This document shows positions 16,315-25,308 of a stretch of 64,000 nucleotides of DNA, one piece after another; the first letter of the stretch is position 1; each line of letters begins with the position of its first letter. The DNA lies in contig CAVYQF010000011.1 of assembly GCA_963770545.1 (NCBI GenBank), positions 1-64,000 of the forward strand, given 5' to 3'. Source of the stretch: RYN-230 sp963770545. Its GTDB lineage: Bacteria > Actinomycetota > Actinomycetes > Streptosporangiales > Streptosporangiaceae. The notes under the pieces are model-generated. The model was not told the DNA's origin. It saw only the letters and a program-made list of their open reading frames with translations, and searched no databases. A program made the translations under genes and the position numbers.

Positions 16315-18605
16315 ATGAGCGAGCACGCAGTAGTGGACGGGCGGCCCACGGGTCGGCCCGTTGTGGAGGTGCTACGCCCCAATCTCGATGTACTCCTGCA
16401 AACCAAGCTGCAGGCGCCGCGCGTCCGCAGGGAGTGGGTGCAGCGGCCTGAGCTGGTGCGAGACCTGGACGATCTTGAGTCCAAACTCATCCTGGTCGAC
16501 GCGCCCGCGGGTTACGGCAAAACGACCCTGCTGGCGCAGTGGGGCTATGAAGCCGCAGCCTCCCGCTCGTTCGCGTGGATCTCACTCGATCACGGGGACG
16601 ACGATCCCGCCCGGCTCTGGCAGCACGTCATCTGCTCGCTTCAGCGTGTCGTGCCTGACCTGCGCGCGGGAGAGATCCTGCGGCCATTGCAGCGGCAGGT
16701 ACCCGACGTGGAGGAGGCGCTGGCCCGCCTGGTCAACGAACTGACCTCACTCGCGGCGCCGGTCGTGATCATTCTTGATGACTACCACGTCATCAGGGAG
16801 CGGCGCTGTCATGAGCAGCTCGAGTTTCTGCTGCTCCGTCTCCCGCCCAGCGCCCATGTCGTGGTGAGCACCCGCGCCGATCCGCCCTTGCCGCTGGGCA
16901 GGCTGAGAGCGGCGGGGGAGATGGCCGAAATCCGGATGCTCGATCTCCATTTCACCGCGGCGGAGGCAGACGCGCTGGTCGGCCGGGTGGCCTCCATCCA
17001 GCTCGACCAGCAAGCCCTGGCCGACCTCGTAGAAAGAACCGAAGGGTGGCCGGCCGGGTTGTACCTGGCGGCGTTGTCCCTGCGGGGCAATCCTGCCCCG
17101 GAGGACTTCATCCGTGACTTCACCGGCGGCAATCGCTATGTCGTGGATTTCCTGGCTGAAGAAGTCGTCAGCCGGCAGCCGCAGCACATCCGGCAATTCC
17201 TTTCCAGGACGTCGATCCTCAGCCGGTTCACCGCGCCGCTCTGCGACGCGGTGGCCGGAACGTCGGATGCCCGGGATGTCCTCGGCGTACTCGAACGCGA
17301 GAACATGTTCCTCATCGCCCTGGATGACAACCGGGAGTGGTTCCGGTACCACCACTTGTTCGCCCAGTTGCAGCTGGCTCAGCTGGCCCGGGCCGAACCG
17401 GGCACGATTCCGGCCCTGCATCAGCAAGCCAGCGCCTGGCACCTGGAGCATGGATCGGTTGACGAGGCGGTGGGCCACGCACTCGCGGCGGGAGATGTGG
17501 CCAGCTCCGTGCGGCTCATCGCCGAGCACTGGTACCGGTACGTGGACGCCGGCCGGATCGCTAGCGTGCGCGGTTGGCTGCACTCACTTGGTGATGAGGA
17601 GATCAAGGCTCACCCGCTGGCGGCGCACTGCGCGGCCTGGGTCGCGGCGCTTCGCGGGGATCGCGAGGGGGTTCGGCGATGGCTCCCGGTCATCGCCGCG
17701 GGCGGAGACGAGGGGCCGCTGCCCGATGGCATGCGATCGCTACGGTCCTCCGCCGCTCTCCTCGACGGTAGCTTCGGGTTCAGCGGGCTCGAGCCGATGC
17801 GCAGGTCGGCATCGGAGGCTGTGGACCTGGAAACCAACCCGGTGTCGCCGTGGTACGCGCTGGCCCGGGCGGGCTACGGGGCCGCGCTGTACTTCTGCGG
17901 TGAGTTCCCGGCCGCAGCGCGGCAACTGGACGAGGCGCTGCTGCGGGGCAGCTCGATCGCCCTGGTCCGCATGCTCTCCTTCGCCATGATGTCCCTGGTA
18001 GCGGTGGAGGAAGGAAGGCTGGACCAGGCGGAACAGCTGGCCTATGCGGCCCGGGACATCGTGACGGATGACACGCTTGGCCTGAGTGAGTCCCCGCAGG
18101 CTACCCTCGCCGGTATGGCCGTGGGGGCGGTCCTGGCCGGCCAGGGACGGTTTGAGGACGCCCGTGGTGAGCTGGAGCGGGCGCTCCGGTCACGCCGTCA
18201 ATGGTTCGGCATCAGCCAATGGCCGACGATCGAGAATCTCCTGCGGCTCGCACCCGTGCGGCTGGAACTCGGCGACCTGCCCGGTGCCGTCGCCTTGCTG
18301 GGTGAGGCGCGTGAAATCCTGACCTCATTCCCGGACGGCGCGGGCGCCCAGCTCAACCGGCTGGAACGCCTCGAACAACGGCTGGCCGGGCCGCCGCCCC
18401 GGGCCAGGCCGGCGAGCCACTGACCGAACGCGAGCAGGCGGTGCTCAGGCTCCTGCGCGGGACGCTGTCCACCCGCGAGATCGGCCAGGAGCTGTACCTG
18501 TCGGGAAACACCATCAAGACGCACACCCGCTCCATCTACCGGAAGCTCGGCGTCTCCAACCGGAATGACGCTGTGAAGCGCGGCCGGGAACGCGGCCTCT
18601 ACTAG
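16315..18605 (+). CDS. second LAL/MalT-type LuxR regulator, HTH separated by a frameshift
   Basis: From ATG 16315 the product has a STAND ATPase with Walker A APAGYGKTT (63-71), Walker B APVVIILDDYHVI, and the conserved FRYHHLFAQLQLAQL winged-helix region, then TPR-like repeats. The reading frame stops at 18423 after 702 residues, without a DNA-binding domain. A complete LuxR HTH (LTEREQAVLRLL...TREIGQELYLSGNTIKTHTR...RKLGVSNRNDAV) continues without a gap in the next frame and stops at 18603-18605. One indel around 18385-18410 (a C/G-rich run) separates the halves. If real, the protein cannot bind DNA by its HTH. Otherwise it is a normal ~763-residue regulator. Confidence 0.85.
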
Positions 18606-18837
18606 GCCGGCCTCATCCGCCCAGTCAGCGCGGCCGGGAATTCGGCCTGTGCCAGGGGCTGGGCCTCATCCGCCCAGTCAGCGCGGCCGGGAATTCGGCC
18701 TGTGCCAGGGGCTGGGCCTCATCCGCCCAGTCAGCGCGGCCGGGAATTCGGCCTGTGCCAGGGGCTGGGCCTCATCCGCCCAGTCAGCGCGGCCGGGAAT
18801 TCGGCCTGTGCCAGGGGCTGGGCCTCATCCGCCCAGT
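18579..18837. repeat. 53-bp tandem repeat array between convergent genes
   Basis: Four exact 53-bp units begin at 18611, 18664, 18717 and 18770, and a partial fifth runs from 18823 to 18837. A diverged copy is recognisable upstream, overlapping the end of the LuxR HTH coding sequence (from 18579). Each unit holds two small inverted repeats: CTGGGC with GCCCAG around a 7-base loop (across unit junctions), and GGCCG with CGGCC. The array ends in the stop codon of the convergent GAF-ANTAR gene (18825-18827). It could act as a serial terminator. The exactness of the units points to recent expansion. Confidence 0.95.
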
Positions 18838-19547
18838 TTGGGCGGGAAGTCAGCCGTGGCGCTGTCCACGAGGCTGCGCGCGGTGTCGGTGAGCCGCTGG
18901 TTGGTCTCCCTGGCATGATCGCGCAGCATCGCGAACGCCTGATCCATGGCGAGGTTGAAGCGCTCAGCCAGCTTGCCCTTGGCCTGCTCGATAATGATCC
19001 GGCTGTTCAGGGCGGCCTGGAGTTGCTCGGCGATGGTCTCGCTGTGGCGCAGGTTCCGCTCCTGCAGCAGTCCGATGGTGGCCACGTCCGCCAGGGCCTG
19101 GCCGACGCGCAGGTCCGCTGGCTCGAATGGGCCCACCCTGGTCCGGAACAGGTTGAGCGCCCCGATGACCTGGCCGCGCAGGCGCATGGGCAGGGCTTCC
19201 ACGGTGCGGAACCCGGCCTGCACGGCCGCGGCGGCGAAGTCGGGCCATCGCTGGTCCGGTCCGGAGAGGTCGGCCGCGGTGACGGGCTGGCCGGTGTGGA
19301 AGCAGTCCAGGCAAGGTCCCTGGTCATTCTGAATCTGGAACAGCTCAATCAGCTCGGCTGCCTCGCTGGATGCCGCCGCGATGCGCAGCTCGCCGCGCGG
19401 GTCGGCGAGCACGACCCCGGCCGCGGAAGCGGCGAGCAGCCGGACGCTGCGGTCGGTGAGCATGTGCAGGAAGTCGATGATGTCGAAGTCGGCGACCATG
19501 GTGTCTGCCAGGTCAACGAAGGTGTCGGACAGTAGTTCGGAATCCAT
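18825..19547 (-). CDS. GAF-ANTAR domain protein (putative RNA-binding antiterminator)
   Basis: The 240-residue protein has an N-terminal GAF sensor (DFDIIDFLHMLTDRSVRLLAA...GPCLDCFHTGQPV...PMRLRGQVIGALNLF) and a C-terminal ANTAR domain of about 55 residues (LQAALNSRIIIEQAKGKLAERFNLAMDQAFAMLRDHA). ANTAR domains bind paired RNA hairpins and prevent termination. The target here is unknown. Its last residues are encoded at the edge of the 53-bp repeat array. It is followed upstream, on the same strand, by a second GAF-ANTAR gene 69 bases away. Confidence 0.92.
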   Translation of the reverse strand: MDSELLSDTFVDLADTMVADFDIIDFLHMLTDRSVRLLAASAAGVVLADPRGELRIAAASSEAAELIELFQIQNDQGPCLDCFHTGQPVTAADLSGPDQRWPDFAAAAVQAGFRTVEALPMRLRGQVIGALNLFRTRVGPFEPADLRVGQALADVATIGLLQERNLRHSETIAEQLQAALNSRIIIEQAKGKLAERFNLAMDQAFAMLRDHARETNQRLTDTARSLVDSATADFPPKLGG

Positions 19548-19616
19548 CTGGTCACCCTCTCGTCGGTGGGCAGCAAGGACGGCGGCCGGGATCCGGCGCC
19601 CGGCGGGCGCGGGGCG

Positions 19617-20423
19617 TCATGGCTCGCTATCAGGGGCCGGATCCGGATCCAACCGCAGACGGCGGGACACGATGTCGCGGGCCACGTCAGCGAGTCGCCG
19701 TTCTTTCGCAAAGGCGTAGGCGCGCAGCCGGACGAAGGCCTCGCTGGCGGTCACTCCCAGCTGCACAGTCAGCATGCCAGTCGCCTGGTCGATCTGGGCC
19801 CGGTGCCGGGCCAGGTCCGGGGGCCACAGGTCCAGTGCCCTCCCGTTGATTCCGCTGTACCCGCGGGTCACGTCGCCACCCGCGTCGTCGAGCAGGAATA
19901 CGGTCGCGGCGTCCGCGAGGATGAGGCACTCACCGAACTGCTCTGCGGTCAGCGGGCCGGGCGAGTCGCGGTACAGGCCCATCTCCCCGGCCCGGATCGC
20001 CCCTATCGTCAGCGGGAACGCAAAAACGGCGCCCACGCCCAGCTGGCGGGCTCCCGGCCCGAACGCGGGCCACCGCCGGCTGGGCTCATCAGCCTCCAGG
20101 TCGGTGACCAGGACGGGCGCGGCCGACGCCTGCGCGTCCCGGCCCGGTCCCTCGCCGAGCGTCAGCTGCAACTCGGCCAGTTGCTCAGCCACCGGATCCG
20201 TCACACACATGATGACGTCCGGTGTCTGGCCGCTGGCCGCGGTTACCCACCCCCCGCGGACGCCTTCTGACGCCACCGCCACCGCGCACACACTGGCCAC
20301 TGAGACCCCCCGGTCATGCCGGGATGCATGCTCCGCGATCAGGCCCCAGAGGACCGCACGCGGGTTATCGGTCACCTGTGCTCCCAGTCGTACCGCGGGA
20401 TGGTACCCAGCACCGTACGCCAC
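19617..20423 (-). CDS. GAF-ANTAR domain protein
   Basis: This 268-residue protein has the same architecture as its downstream neighbour but diverged sequence. The GAF part (LGEGPGRDAQASAAPVLVTDL, FAFPLTIGAIRAGEMGLYR) is followed by an ANTAR domain (RAQIDQATGMLTVQLGVTASEAFVRLRAYAFAKERRLADVA). The two genes are probably co-transcribed. The first ~18 residues before VTDNPRAVLWGL may not be translated; the exact start is uncertain. Confidence 0.88.
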   Translation of the reverse strand: MAYGAGYHPAVRLGAQVTDNPRAVLWGLIAEHASRHDRGVSVASVCAVAVASEGVRGGWVTAASGQTPDVIMCVTDPVAEQLAELQLTLGEGPGRDAQASAAPVLVTDLEADEPSRRWPAFGPGARQLGVGAVFAFPLTIGAIRAGEMGLYRDSPGPLTAEQFGECLILADAATVFLLDDAGGDVTRGYSGINGRALDLWPPDLARHRAQIDQATGMLTVQLGVTASEAFVRLRAYAFAKERRLADVARDIVSRRLRLDPDPAPDSEP

Positions 20424-20466
20424 AGGCAGCGAACCTGGCCATGTGGCGGCCGAAGGCCTGATCGGC

Positions 20467-21113
20467 TCAGTGGCCGGTCAGGTGGATAGCGCCCACGTCA
20501 TGCAGGCCGTCGAGGGCGAGCTGGACGGCCAGCGCGGCCAGCAGGAATCCGAACACCTTCTCGGTGATCAGCATCCGGCTTGCATCCAGGTGGTTGCTGA
20601 CCTGCACGGCCCACCGGAATATCAGCACGTCGAGCGCGAGCACGACGGCGAGAATGCCGACGACGACCGCGGTCACGGCCACCGAGCTGGCTTCCGCGGA
20701 CGAGGTCACCAGGACCACGATGCCGGCCGGGTTGAGCAGGTAAGGCACGGCCAGCGGGTAGACCGCCAGCCGCATCGGATCCTGGTCCCCGGCGGGGTGC
20801 TGGCTGCCGTTTCCCCGCCCTGGCCGAGCACCATGGTGACCGCGATGATGAGCAGGATGATCCCGCTCGCCACGCCCAGCGCGCCCGGCGAGAAGTGCAG
20901 CAGCTTGGTCAGCACGCCGCCGAGGACCAGCAGGAGGACGGCGACCGTGGCGGCGGTGGTCAGCATCTTGCGCAGGACGCGGCGCTTGGTCGTCTCGGGC
21001 AGGTCGGCGGTCATCTCGAGGAACGGCACCAGCGCGATCTTGGGCCCCACCCCGATCAGGAGCAGCAGGAACGTGTCGATGACGAAGGTGACGTTCAGCG
21101 ACTCGAGTTCCAT
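20467..21113 (-). pseudogene. MarC-family membrane protein split by a frameshift
   Basis: The N-terminal half from ATG 21113 (FVIDTFLLLLIGVGPKIALVPFLEMT...KMLTTAATVAVLLLVL...VASGIILLIIAVTMVLG) and the C-terminal half in another frame (MRLAVYPLAVPYLLNPAGIVVLVT...VQLALDGLHDVG, stop at 20467) together make a typical six-helix MarC/UPF0056 protein of about 214 residues. The break lies in a G/A-run region near 20805-20820, between the VMVLGQGG-like loop and the DPMRLAVYPLA segment; one missing base would repair it. MarC proteins are of unclear function despite the name. Confidence 0.8.
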
Positions 21114-21452
21114 TCGGCTGCCCCCTGGCCTGCGGCTGACTCAGACCCGGTGAGCCCTGGACGACGTTACCCGCCGAATGCCCAGCGGATCCTAGTCACG
21201 GATGATGGCGCTGCCTCCAGCCGCCGTGGCCACCCTGGCCGGGTGGCCGTGGCGCCCGGCCAGGGTCACCCGGCCAGGCGAAGAGCCCAAGCCGGGAGTC
21301 ACGCCCTAGTAATAAGGGCCAGATCTGGCAGCAATGACAATTCCGGTAATTAGGTCCAAACATATCTGGCTCACCGGGCCCCTGGGCGCGGACGCCCATG
21401 AGACCGCCTGAATTACATCCGGCACTGGCCAAGTTTTGTCTATCCTCGGAAT
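21114..21452. other. intergenic region with hairpin and likely promoter
   Basis: No gene is supported. A 12-bp perfect stem (21232-21243 with 21255-21266) closes an 11-base loop and may be a terminator or attenuator for either side. The last 150 bases are less GC-rich than the surroundings. TATCCT at 21441-21446 is a plausible -10 box 7 bases before the ATG at 21453, which would make that transcript leaderless; I see no convincing -35. Confidence 0.45.
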
Positions 21453-22913
21453 ATGACGCCTGAAGGACCTGGAATCCGGGCGGAAATTACGGCAGAACCG
21501 CTGGATCCGGTCGATAGCGAAGCGGCAGCGCCTCCTGGCCGCCGGTTGGCACCCAATGTGGATATTAACCCCAGATGGGTACCGGGACACGATACGCCGG
21601 GTCGGATCCCGGCTCCCCGGAAGAGCCGGGAGCGCGATCCTCACCCCCGCCGGATTTATCTTCACATAGGCGAGCCGAAGACCGGAACAACGTTCCTCCA
21701 GGATGCCATGTGGGATAACCGCTCGTGGCTGTCCTCCCGGGGGATCCTGCTGCCTGGCTACAGCCACCGAGATCATTCCCGGGCGAGCCGGGATCTGCGC
21801 GAGGCGCGGCGGGATGCGTCCGATCCAGCCGATCCCTGGACTGGCGAATGGGAGGTCCTGACCCGCCAGGCCCTGCGCGGACGCCGGTCAGCGGTCATCT
21901 CGGACGAGTTGCTCGCGGTCTGCACCGCCCGGCAGGCCGACTGGGCCGTCCGGTCACTGTTCCCGGCCGAGGTACACGTCGTCCTGACCGTGCGTGACTT
22001 CGCGAGCCTGCTGCCGGCCGAATGGCAGGAGAAGGTCAAGTGCCGCGGAACGGCCCGGTGGGAAGAATGGCTTGACCGGGTCATCGACACCGGGCAGGCT
22101 GAGGACCGCCGCCGCCAGGCGTGGTTCTGGAATGCACATGACACGCTCGCCATCCTGGACGCGTGGTCACAGCACATCCCACCAGATCACGTCCACGTGA
22201 TCACCATGCCGCGCGGCGGCCCGGCCAGTCTGCTTTGGACACGTTTTACGTCTGTTCTGGGCATTGATCCCGGGGGGGCCGACCTTAGCCGGGCACGGGC
22301 CAATTCCTCACTTGGTCTCATGGAAGCGGAATTCCTGCGCCGGATGAATGAGGTGCTGCCCGAGGATCTGCCCTACTGGTTCTATACGAGAAACATCAAG
22401 CGAATCCTCGCGCACGATGTGCTGAGTGGCCGGCCGCGCCAGGCTCGGCTGGCCTTGCCGCCCGGCCGGGAAGCCTGGGCCAGGGAACAGGCGGAACACC
22501 TCGTGAGGGGCTTGCGCGACTCGAAGTACCACGTCGTCGGTGAGCTCGGCGAGTTGCTCCCGCGGCCGGTGACCGGGCACGACGGCGCCGGGGGACCCGT
22601 CCCGCTCGCCCGGCGGCCGGACCCCGGGCCGGACCCAGGGCCATCGGCCGAGCAACTGCTGGAGGTGGCCGTGCACGCCGCGGCGGCCCTCGCCGACCGC
22701 TACTTCCAGGAGCGGTATCACGCCGCTGCGCCGCGTCGCAGCCTGGGTCCCTCGCGCCAGATGGCCAGGCGGCTGCGATGGAAACTGCTGAACGGGCCCC
22801 GGATGAGGCGCCGGCTGTGCCGGGCCAGCCATCGCCCGGCGGTACGGCGGCTAAGGGTCGTCATCTGGTGCGTGCTGACCCGCCCGAACATGACCAGCCG
22901 CGGCGCCCGCTAG
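21453..22913 (+). CDS. sulfotransferase-fold protein (PAPS-dependent type)
   Basis: The 486-residue protein has the P-loop-like PAPS-binding start YLHIGEPKTGTTFLQDAMW (about 69-87), a central VHVVLTVRDFASLLPAEWQEKVK that matches the 3'-phosphate-binding Arg/Ser region, and HVHVITMPR. These are features of bacterial sulfotransferases acting on lipids or carbohydrates. The first ~65 residues are Pro/Arg-rich and probably disordered. The C-terminus is basic. Neighbours do not reveal the substrate. It is convergent with the LLM gene, the two stops sharing the palindrome CTAG (22910-22913). Confidence 0.75.
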   Translation: MTPEGPGIRAEITAEPLDPVDSEAAAPPGRRLAPNVDINPRWVPGHDTPGRIPAPRKSRERDPHPRRIYLHIGEPKTGTTFLQDAMWDNRSWLSSRGILLPGYSHRDHSRASRDLREARRDASDPADPWTGEWEVLTRQALRGRRSAVISDELLAVCTARQADWAVRSLFPAEVHVVLTVRDFASLLPAEWQEKVKCRGTARWEEWLDRVIDTGQAEDRRRQAWFWNAHDTLAILDAWSQHIPPDHVHVITMPRGGPASLLWTRFTSVLGIDPGGADLSRARANSSLGLMEAEFLRRMNEVLPEDLPYWFYTRNIKRILAHDVLSGRPRQARLALPPGREAWAREQAEHLVRGLRDSKYHVVGELGELLPRPVTGHDGAGGPVPLARRPDPGPDPGPSAEQLLEVAVHAAAALADRYFQERYHAAAPRRSLGPSRQMARRLRWKLLNGPRMRRRLCRASHRPAVRRLRVVIWCVLTRPNMTSRGAR

Positions 22914-23854
22914 AGGCTGGCGATGATCTTGGTGAGCGCAGGCAGGTCCCGGTCCGGGGTGACGAGGTAGGACAGCCCGAACCGCTCGCGCCGGGCCTGC
23001 AGGTCTGCGCGGATCTGGCCGACGCTGCCAATGAAGATGGTCGGCATCTCCCAGACCGTGCTGGCGTCGATGCCGCCCCAGCCGCGCCGGGCGATGAGTG
23101 CCTCGGTGTCCTGGCGCCGGTGGCTGGTGACCCGGATCGTGGCGAACGCACTGAGTTCCAGCGCGGGGAACCGCTCGCCAGCCCCGGCCCGGAGCACGGC
23201 GATCTTCTGATCAAGGGCCGCGGGCAGCAGATCGAGCGGATCATCACGATCTCCGCCGGACTTGATGGGGGCCGGCAACAGCCCGACCGTATCGGCGTAC
23301 CGTGCTGCCACGCCGAGCATCCGGGGGCCGCCGGCTCCGACGAGCAGGGGTGGCCGGCCCTGGAGCGGGGGCAGCACGTCCAGACCCAGCCCGGTGACCT
23401 GGTAGGAGGGTCCGGCCTGATCCACCTGGGCGCCCTCGAGCAGCCCGCTGATGATGGCCAGGGCCTCCTCGAGCCGGCCGATCCGCTGCCGGGCGGGCTG
23501 AAAGGCCAGGCCCGCTGCCTCGTATTCGGGCTGGTACCAGCCGGCGCCGAGGCCGAGCTCAAAGCGGCCGCCGGACAGCTGGTGCAGGGTCCCGGCCTCG
23601 TGGGCGACAAGCGCCGGATGCCGGAAATCGTTGGCCAGGACCAGCGTGCCCACGTGCAGGCGGGTGGTGGCCGCGGCCGCGGCCGCGAGGGCGCTGAACG
23701 GGGCGAGCTGCTGGCCGTAGGCACCTGCCGAGAAGTGATCGCGCAGCAGGAGCACGCCGATGCCGGCGTCCTCGATGCGGCGAGCCTGGTCCAGCCACGC
23801 CGGGCCGGCCAGGACGGACTCGCTGACCACACCGAACCTGAGCTTGCTGGTCAC
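22910..23854 (-). CDS. LLM-class F420-dependent oxidoreductase
   Basis: This 314-residue bacterial-luciferase-fold protein starts at GTG 23854 behind AGGGAGG. It shows LRFGVVSESV, the region ARRIEDAGIGVLLLRDHF, TLHQLSGGRFELGLGAGW and RPPLLVGAGGPRMLGVAARYADTVGLLP, typical of the TIGR03621-like F420 subfamily. It would catalyse an F420-dependent redox step on an unknown substrate. Upstream frames extend to 23995 but are unlikely to be translated. It is divergent from the adenylate kinase gene with a 213-base gap. Confidence 0.88.
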   Translation of the reverse strand: MTSKLRFGVVSESVLAGPAWLDQARRIEDAGIGVLLLRDHFSAGAYGQQLAPFSALAAAAAATTRLHVGTLVLANDFRHPALVAHEAGTLHQLSGGRFELGLGAGWYQPEYEAAGLAFQPARQRIGRLEEALAIISGLLEGAQVDQAGPSYQVTGLGLDVLPPLQGRPPLLVGAGGPRMLGVAARYADTVGLLPAPIKSGGDRDDPLDLLPAALDQKIAVLRAGAGERFPALELSAFATIRVTSHRRQDTEALIARRGWGGIDASTVWEMPTIFIGSVGQIRADLQARRERFGLSYLVTPDRDLPALTKIIASL

Positions 23855-24067
23855 ATGCCCTCCCTGGTCAATGGGCCCGGACTCTGCTGGCCCCACCGCG
23901 CCCGGGAATCTCCGGCCGCACCAAGCAGACGCCCGGGCGGGCCGGAACGTGAGATCCGGGGCCCCTCCTTGTCCGCCGCCTGCCGAGGGCAGCACACTTG
24001 GGGTAGTTTCAGCTGTTCAGGAGGGCACATTGGGGCAGAACACGTCGCGCGCCGGCGCCGGGTCGAG

Positions 24068-24649
24068 ATGAGGCTTCTGCTCATCGGCGCTCCCGGTGCC
24101 GGCAAGGGAACCCAGGCCGAGCTGCTCGCCGAGCGGCTCGGCATCACGCACATCTCCAGCGGCGACCTGCTGCGCCAGCACGTCAGGGACTCCACGACGC
24201 TCGGGCAGACGATCAGGTCCTACGTTGACCAGGGCGATCTGGTCCCGGATGGCGTCGTCATGGACATGCTGCGTAAACCGGTGGTCGCCGCGGCCGAGAC
24301 CGGTGGCTACGTCCTGGACGGGTTCCCGCGGACCGTGGACCAGGCGAAGGTGGCCTTCGCAGTGGCCCAGCCGCTCGGGGCTGAGGTGCAGGCTGCCGTA
24401 CACCTCGACGTCCCCACCGATGAGCTGGTGCGCCGGCTGCTGTCCCGCGGGCGGGGCTCGGACGACACCGAAGTGGTGATCGAGCACCGCTTGCAGGTGT
24501 ACGAGGAGAACACTGTCCCCCTGCTCGAGTACTACGCCGGCCGGGAGTGGATGTTCACCGTCGACGGGGCGAACCCGCCCGAGGAGGTCCACCGTGACAT
24601 CGTCGGGCGGTTGCGGAGGCTGGCGGCCCTCGCCGCCGAGGCCTGGTGA
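24068..24649 (+). CDS. adk: adenylate kinase, short-lid form
   Basis: The 193-residue product has the P-loop GAPGAGKGTQ (7-16), the AMP-binding HISSGDLLRQHV, DGVVMDML and GYVLDGFPRTVDQA, and the Arg-containing RLLSRGRGSDD...RLQVYEENTVPLLEYY. The lid is the short form without zinc cysteines. It transfers phosphate between ATP and AMP. It is not in the ribosomal-protein secY-adk context expected for the primary gene, so this may be a second copy. The ATG at 24068 gives the canonical family start (MRLLLIGAPG); upstream sequence is excluded on that basis. Confidence 0.88.
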   Translation: MRLLLIGAPGAGKGTQAELLAERLGITHISSGDLLRQHVRDSTTLGQTIRSYVDQGDLVPDGVVMDMLRKPVVAAAETGGYVLDGFPRTVDQAKVAFAVAQPLGAEVQAAVHLDVPTDELVRRLLSRGRGSDDTEVVIEHRLQVYEENTVPLLEYYAGREWMFTVDGANPPEEVHRDIVGRLRRLAALAAEAW

Positions 24650-24679
24650 CCAGCCAGAGCGGGTGACCAGCCAGAGCGG
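24646..24679. repeat. exact 17-bp direct repeat between adk-like and bcp genes
   Basis: Two identical 17-bp units (24646-24662 and 24663-24679) begin within the last codons of the kinase gene, duplicating its TGA stop context. They fall in the 38-base gap between two convergent genes. Confidence 0.8.
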
Positions 24680-24687
24680 GTGAGCCG

Positions 24688-25164
24688 TCAGGCCCGCTGG
24701 TCGGCCTGCAACTGCCGGACCATCCGCAGCGCGTCTGTGACGTGCTGGCTGATGTTCGTCATCGAGTTGAACACCTGCCGGACGACGCCCTGGCGGTCAA
24801 TCACGTACGTGACCCGGCCCGGGAGCAGGCCCAGCACCGCCGGTACCCCGTAGCGCTTGCGGACCTGGCCACCCTGGTCACTGAGCAGGGTGAAGGGCAG
24901 CCGGTGCTTGCTGGCGAAGGCGGCGTGCTTGCCGGGTGAGTCGGAGCTGATCCCGATCACATCCGCCCCGGCGTCGGTGAAGACCTCGTAGCTGTCCCGG
25001 AAGGCACACGCCTCGGCGGTACAGCCTGGGGTGTCGTCCTTGGGGTAGAAGTACAGGACCACCACCCGCTCGCCGAGGCGGCTGTGCAGCCGGACCGGCT
25101 CCCCGGACTGGGCCGGGAGCGTGAAATCAGGAGCCTTGTCGCCGGCCTGGACGCCGCGTGCCAT
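24688..25164 (-). CDS. bcp: thioredoxin-dependent thiol peroxidase (Bcp/PrxQ)
   Basis: This 158-residue peroxiredoxin has the peroxidatic cysteine in DDTPGCTAEACAFRD (C48) and the resolving cysteine five residues on (C53), the PrxQ/Bcp atypical two-Cys arrangement. DADVIGISSDSP-like and LPFTLLSDQGGQVRKRYGV segments follow. It reduces hydrogen and organic peroxides using thioredoxin. The ATG at 25164 is set by the family start (VQAGDKAPDFTLPAQSGE). The long open frame upstream of it is only a high-GC artefact. Confidence 0.93.
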   Translation of the reverse strand: MARGVQAGDKAPDFTLPAQSGEPVRLHSRLGERVVVLYFYPKDDTPGCTAEACAFRDSYEVFTDAGADVIGISSDSPGKHAAFASKHRLPFTLLSDQGGQVRKRYGVPAVLGLLPGRVTYVIDRQGVVRQVFNSMTNISQHVTDALRMVRQLQADQRA

Positions 25165-25308
25165 GGTGTGCCTTTCCTGCGTTCCCGTCCGGAGGGTCGC
25201 GGGCCGAGCGTGTTCAGCGTAACCCGCCCGCGTTATCCCGGTAAGCACACCATTGTCTGCCCGCCGCTTCGGTGATAGGCCCGAGATGTTGCCTGAAGGG
25301 GGACTCTC

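Noticed and set aside
18611..18837. 53-bp repeats as a CRISPR array
   Set aside because: The units are directly adjacent with no variable spacers, the same sequence is repeated throughout, and no cas genes are present.
22778..24071. Continuous plus-strand frame through the LLM gene into adenylate kinase
   Set aside because: It is antisense to the LLM gene and Gly/Arg/Pro-rich; only the segment from 24068 (adk) has protein character.
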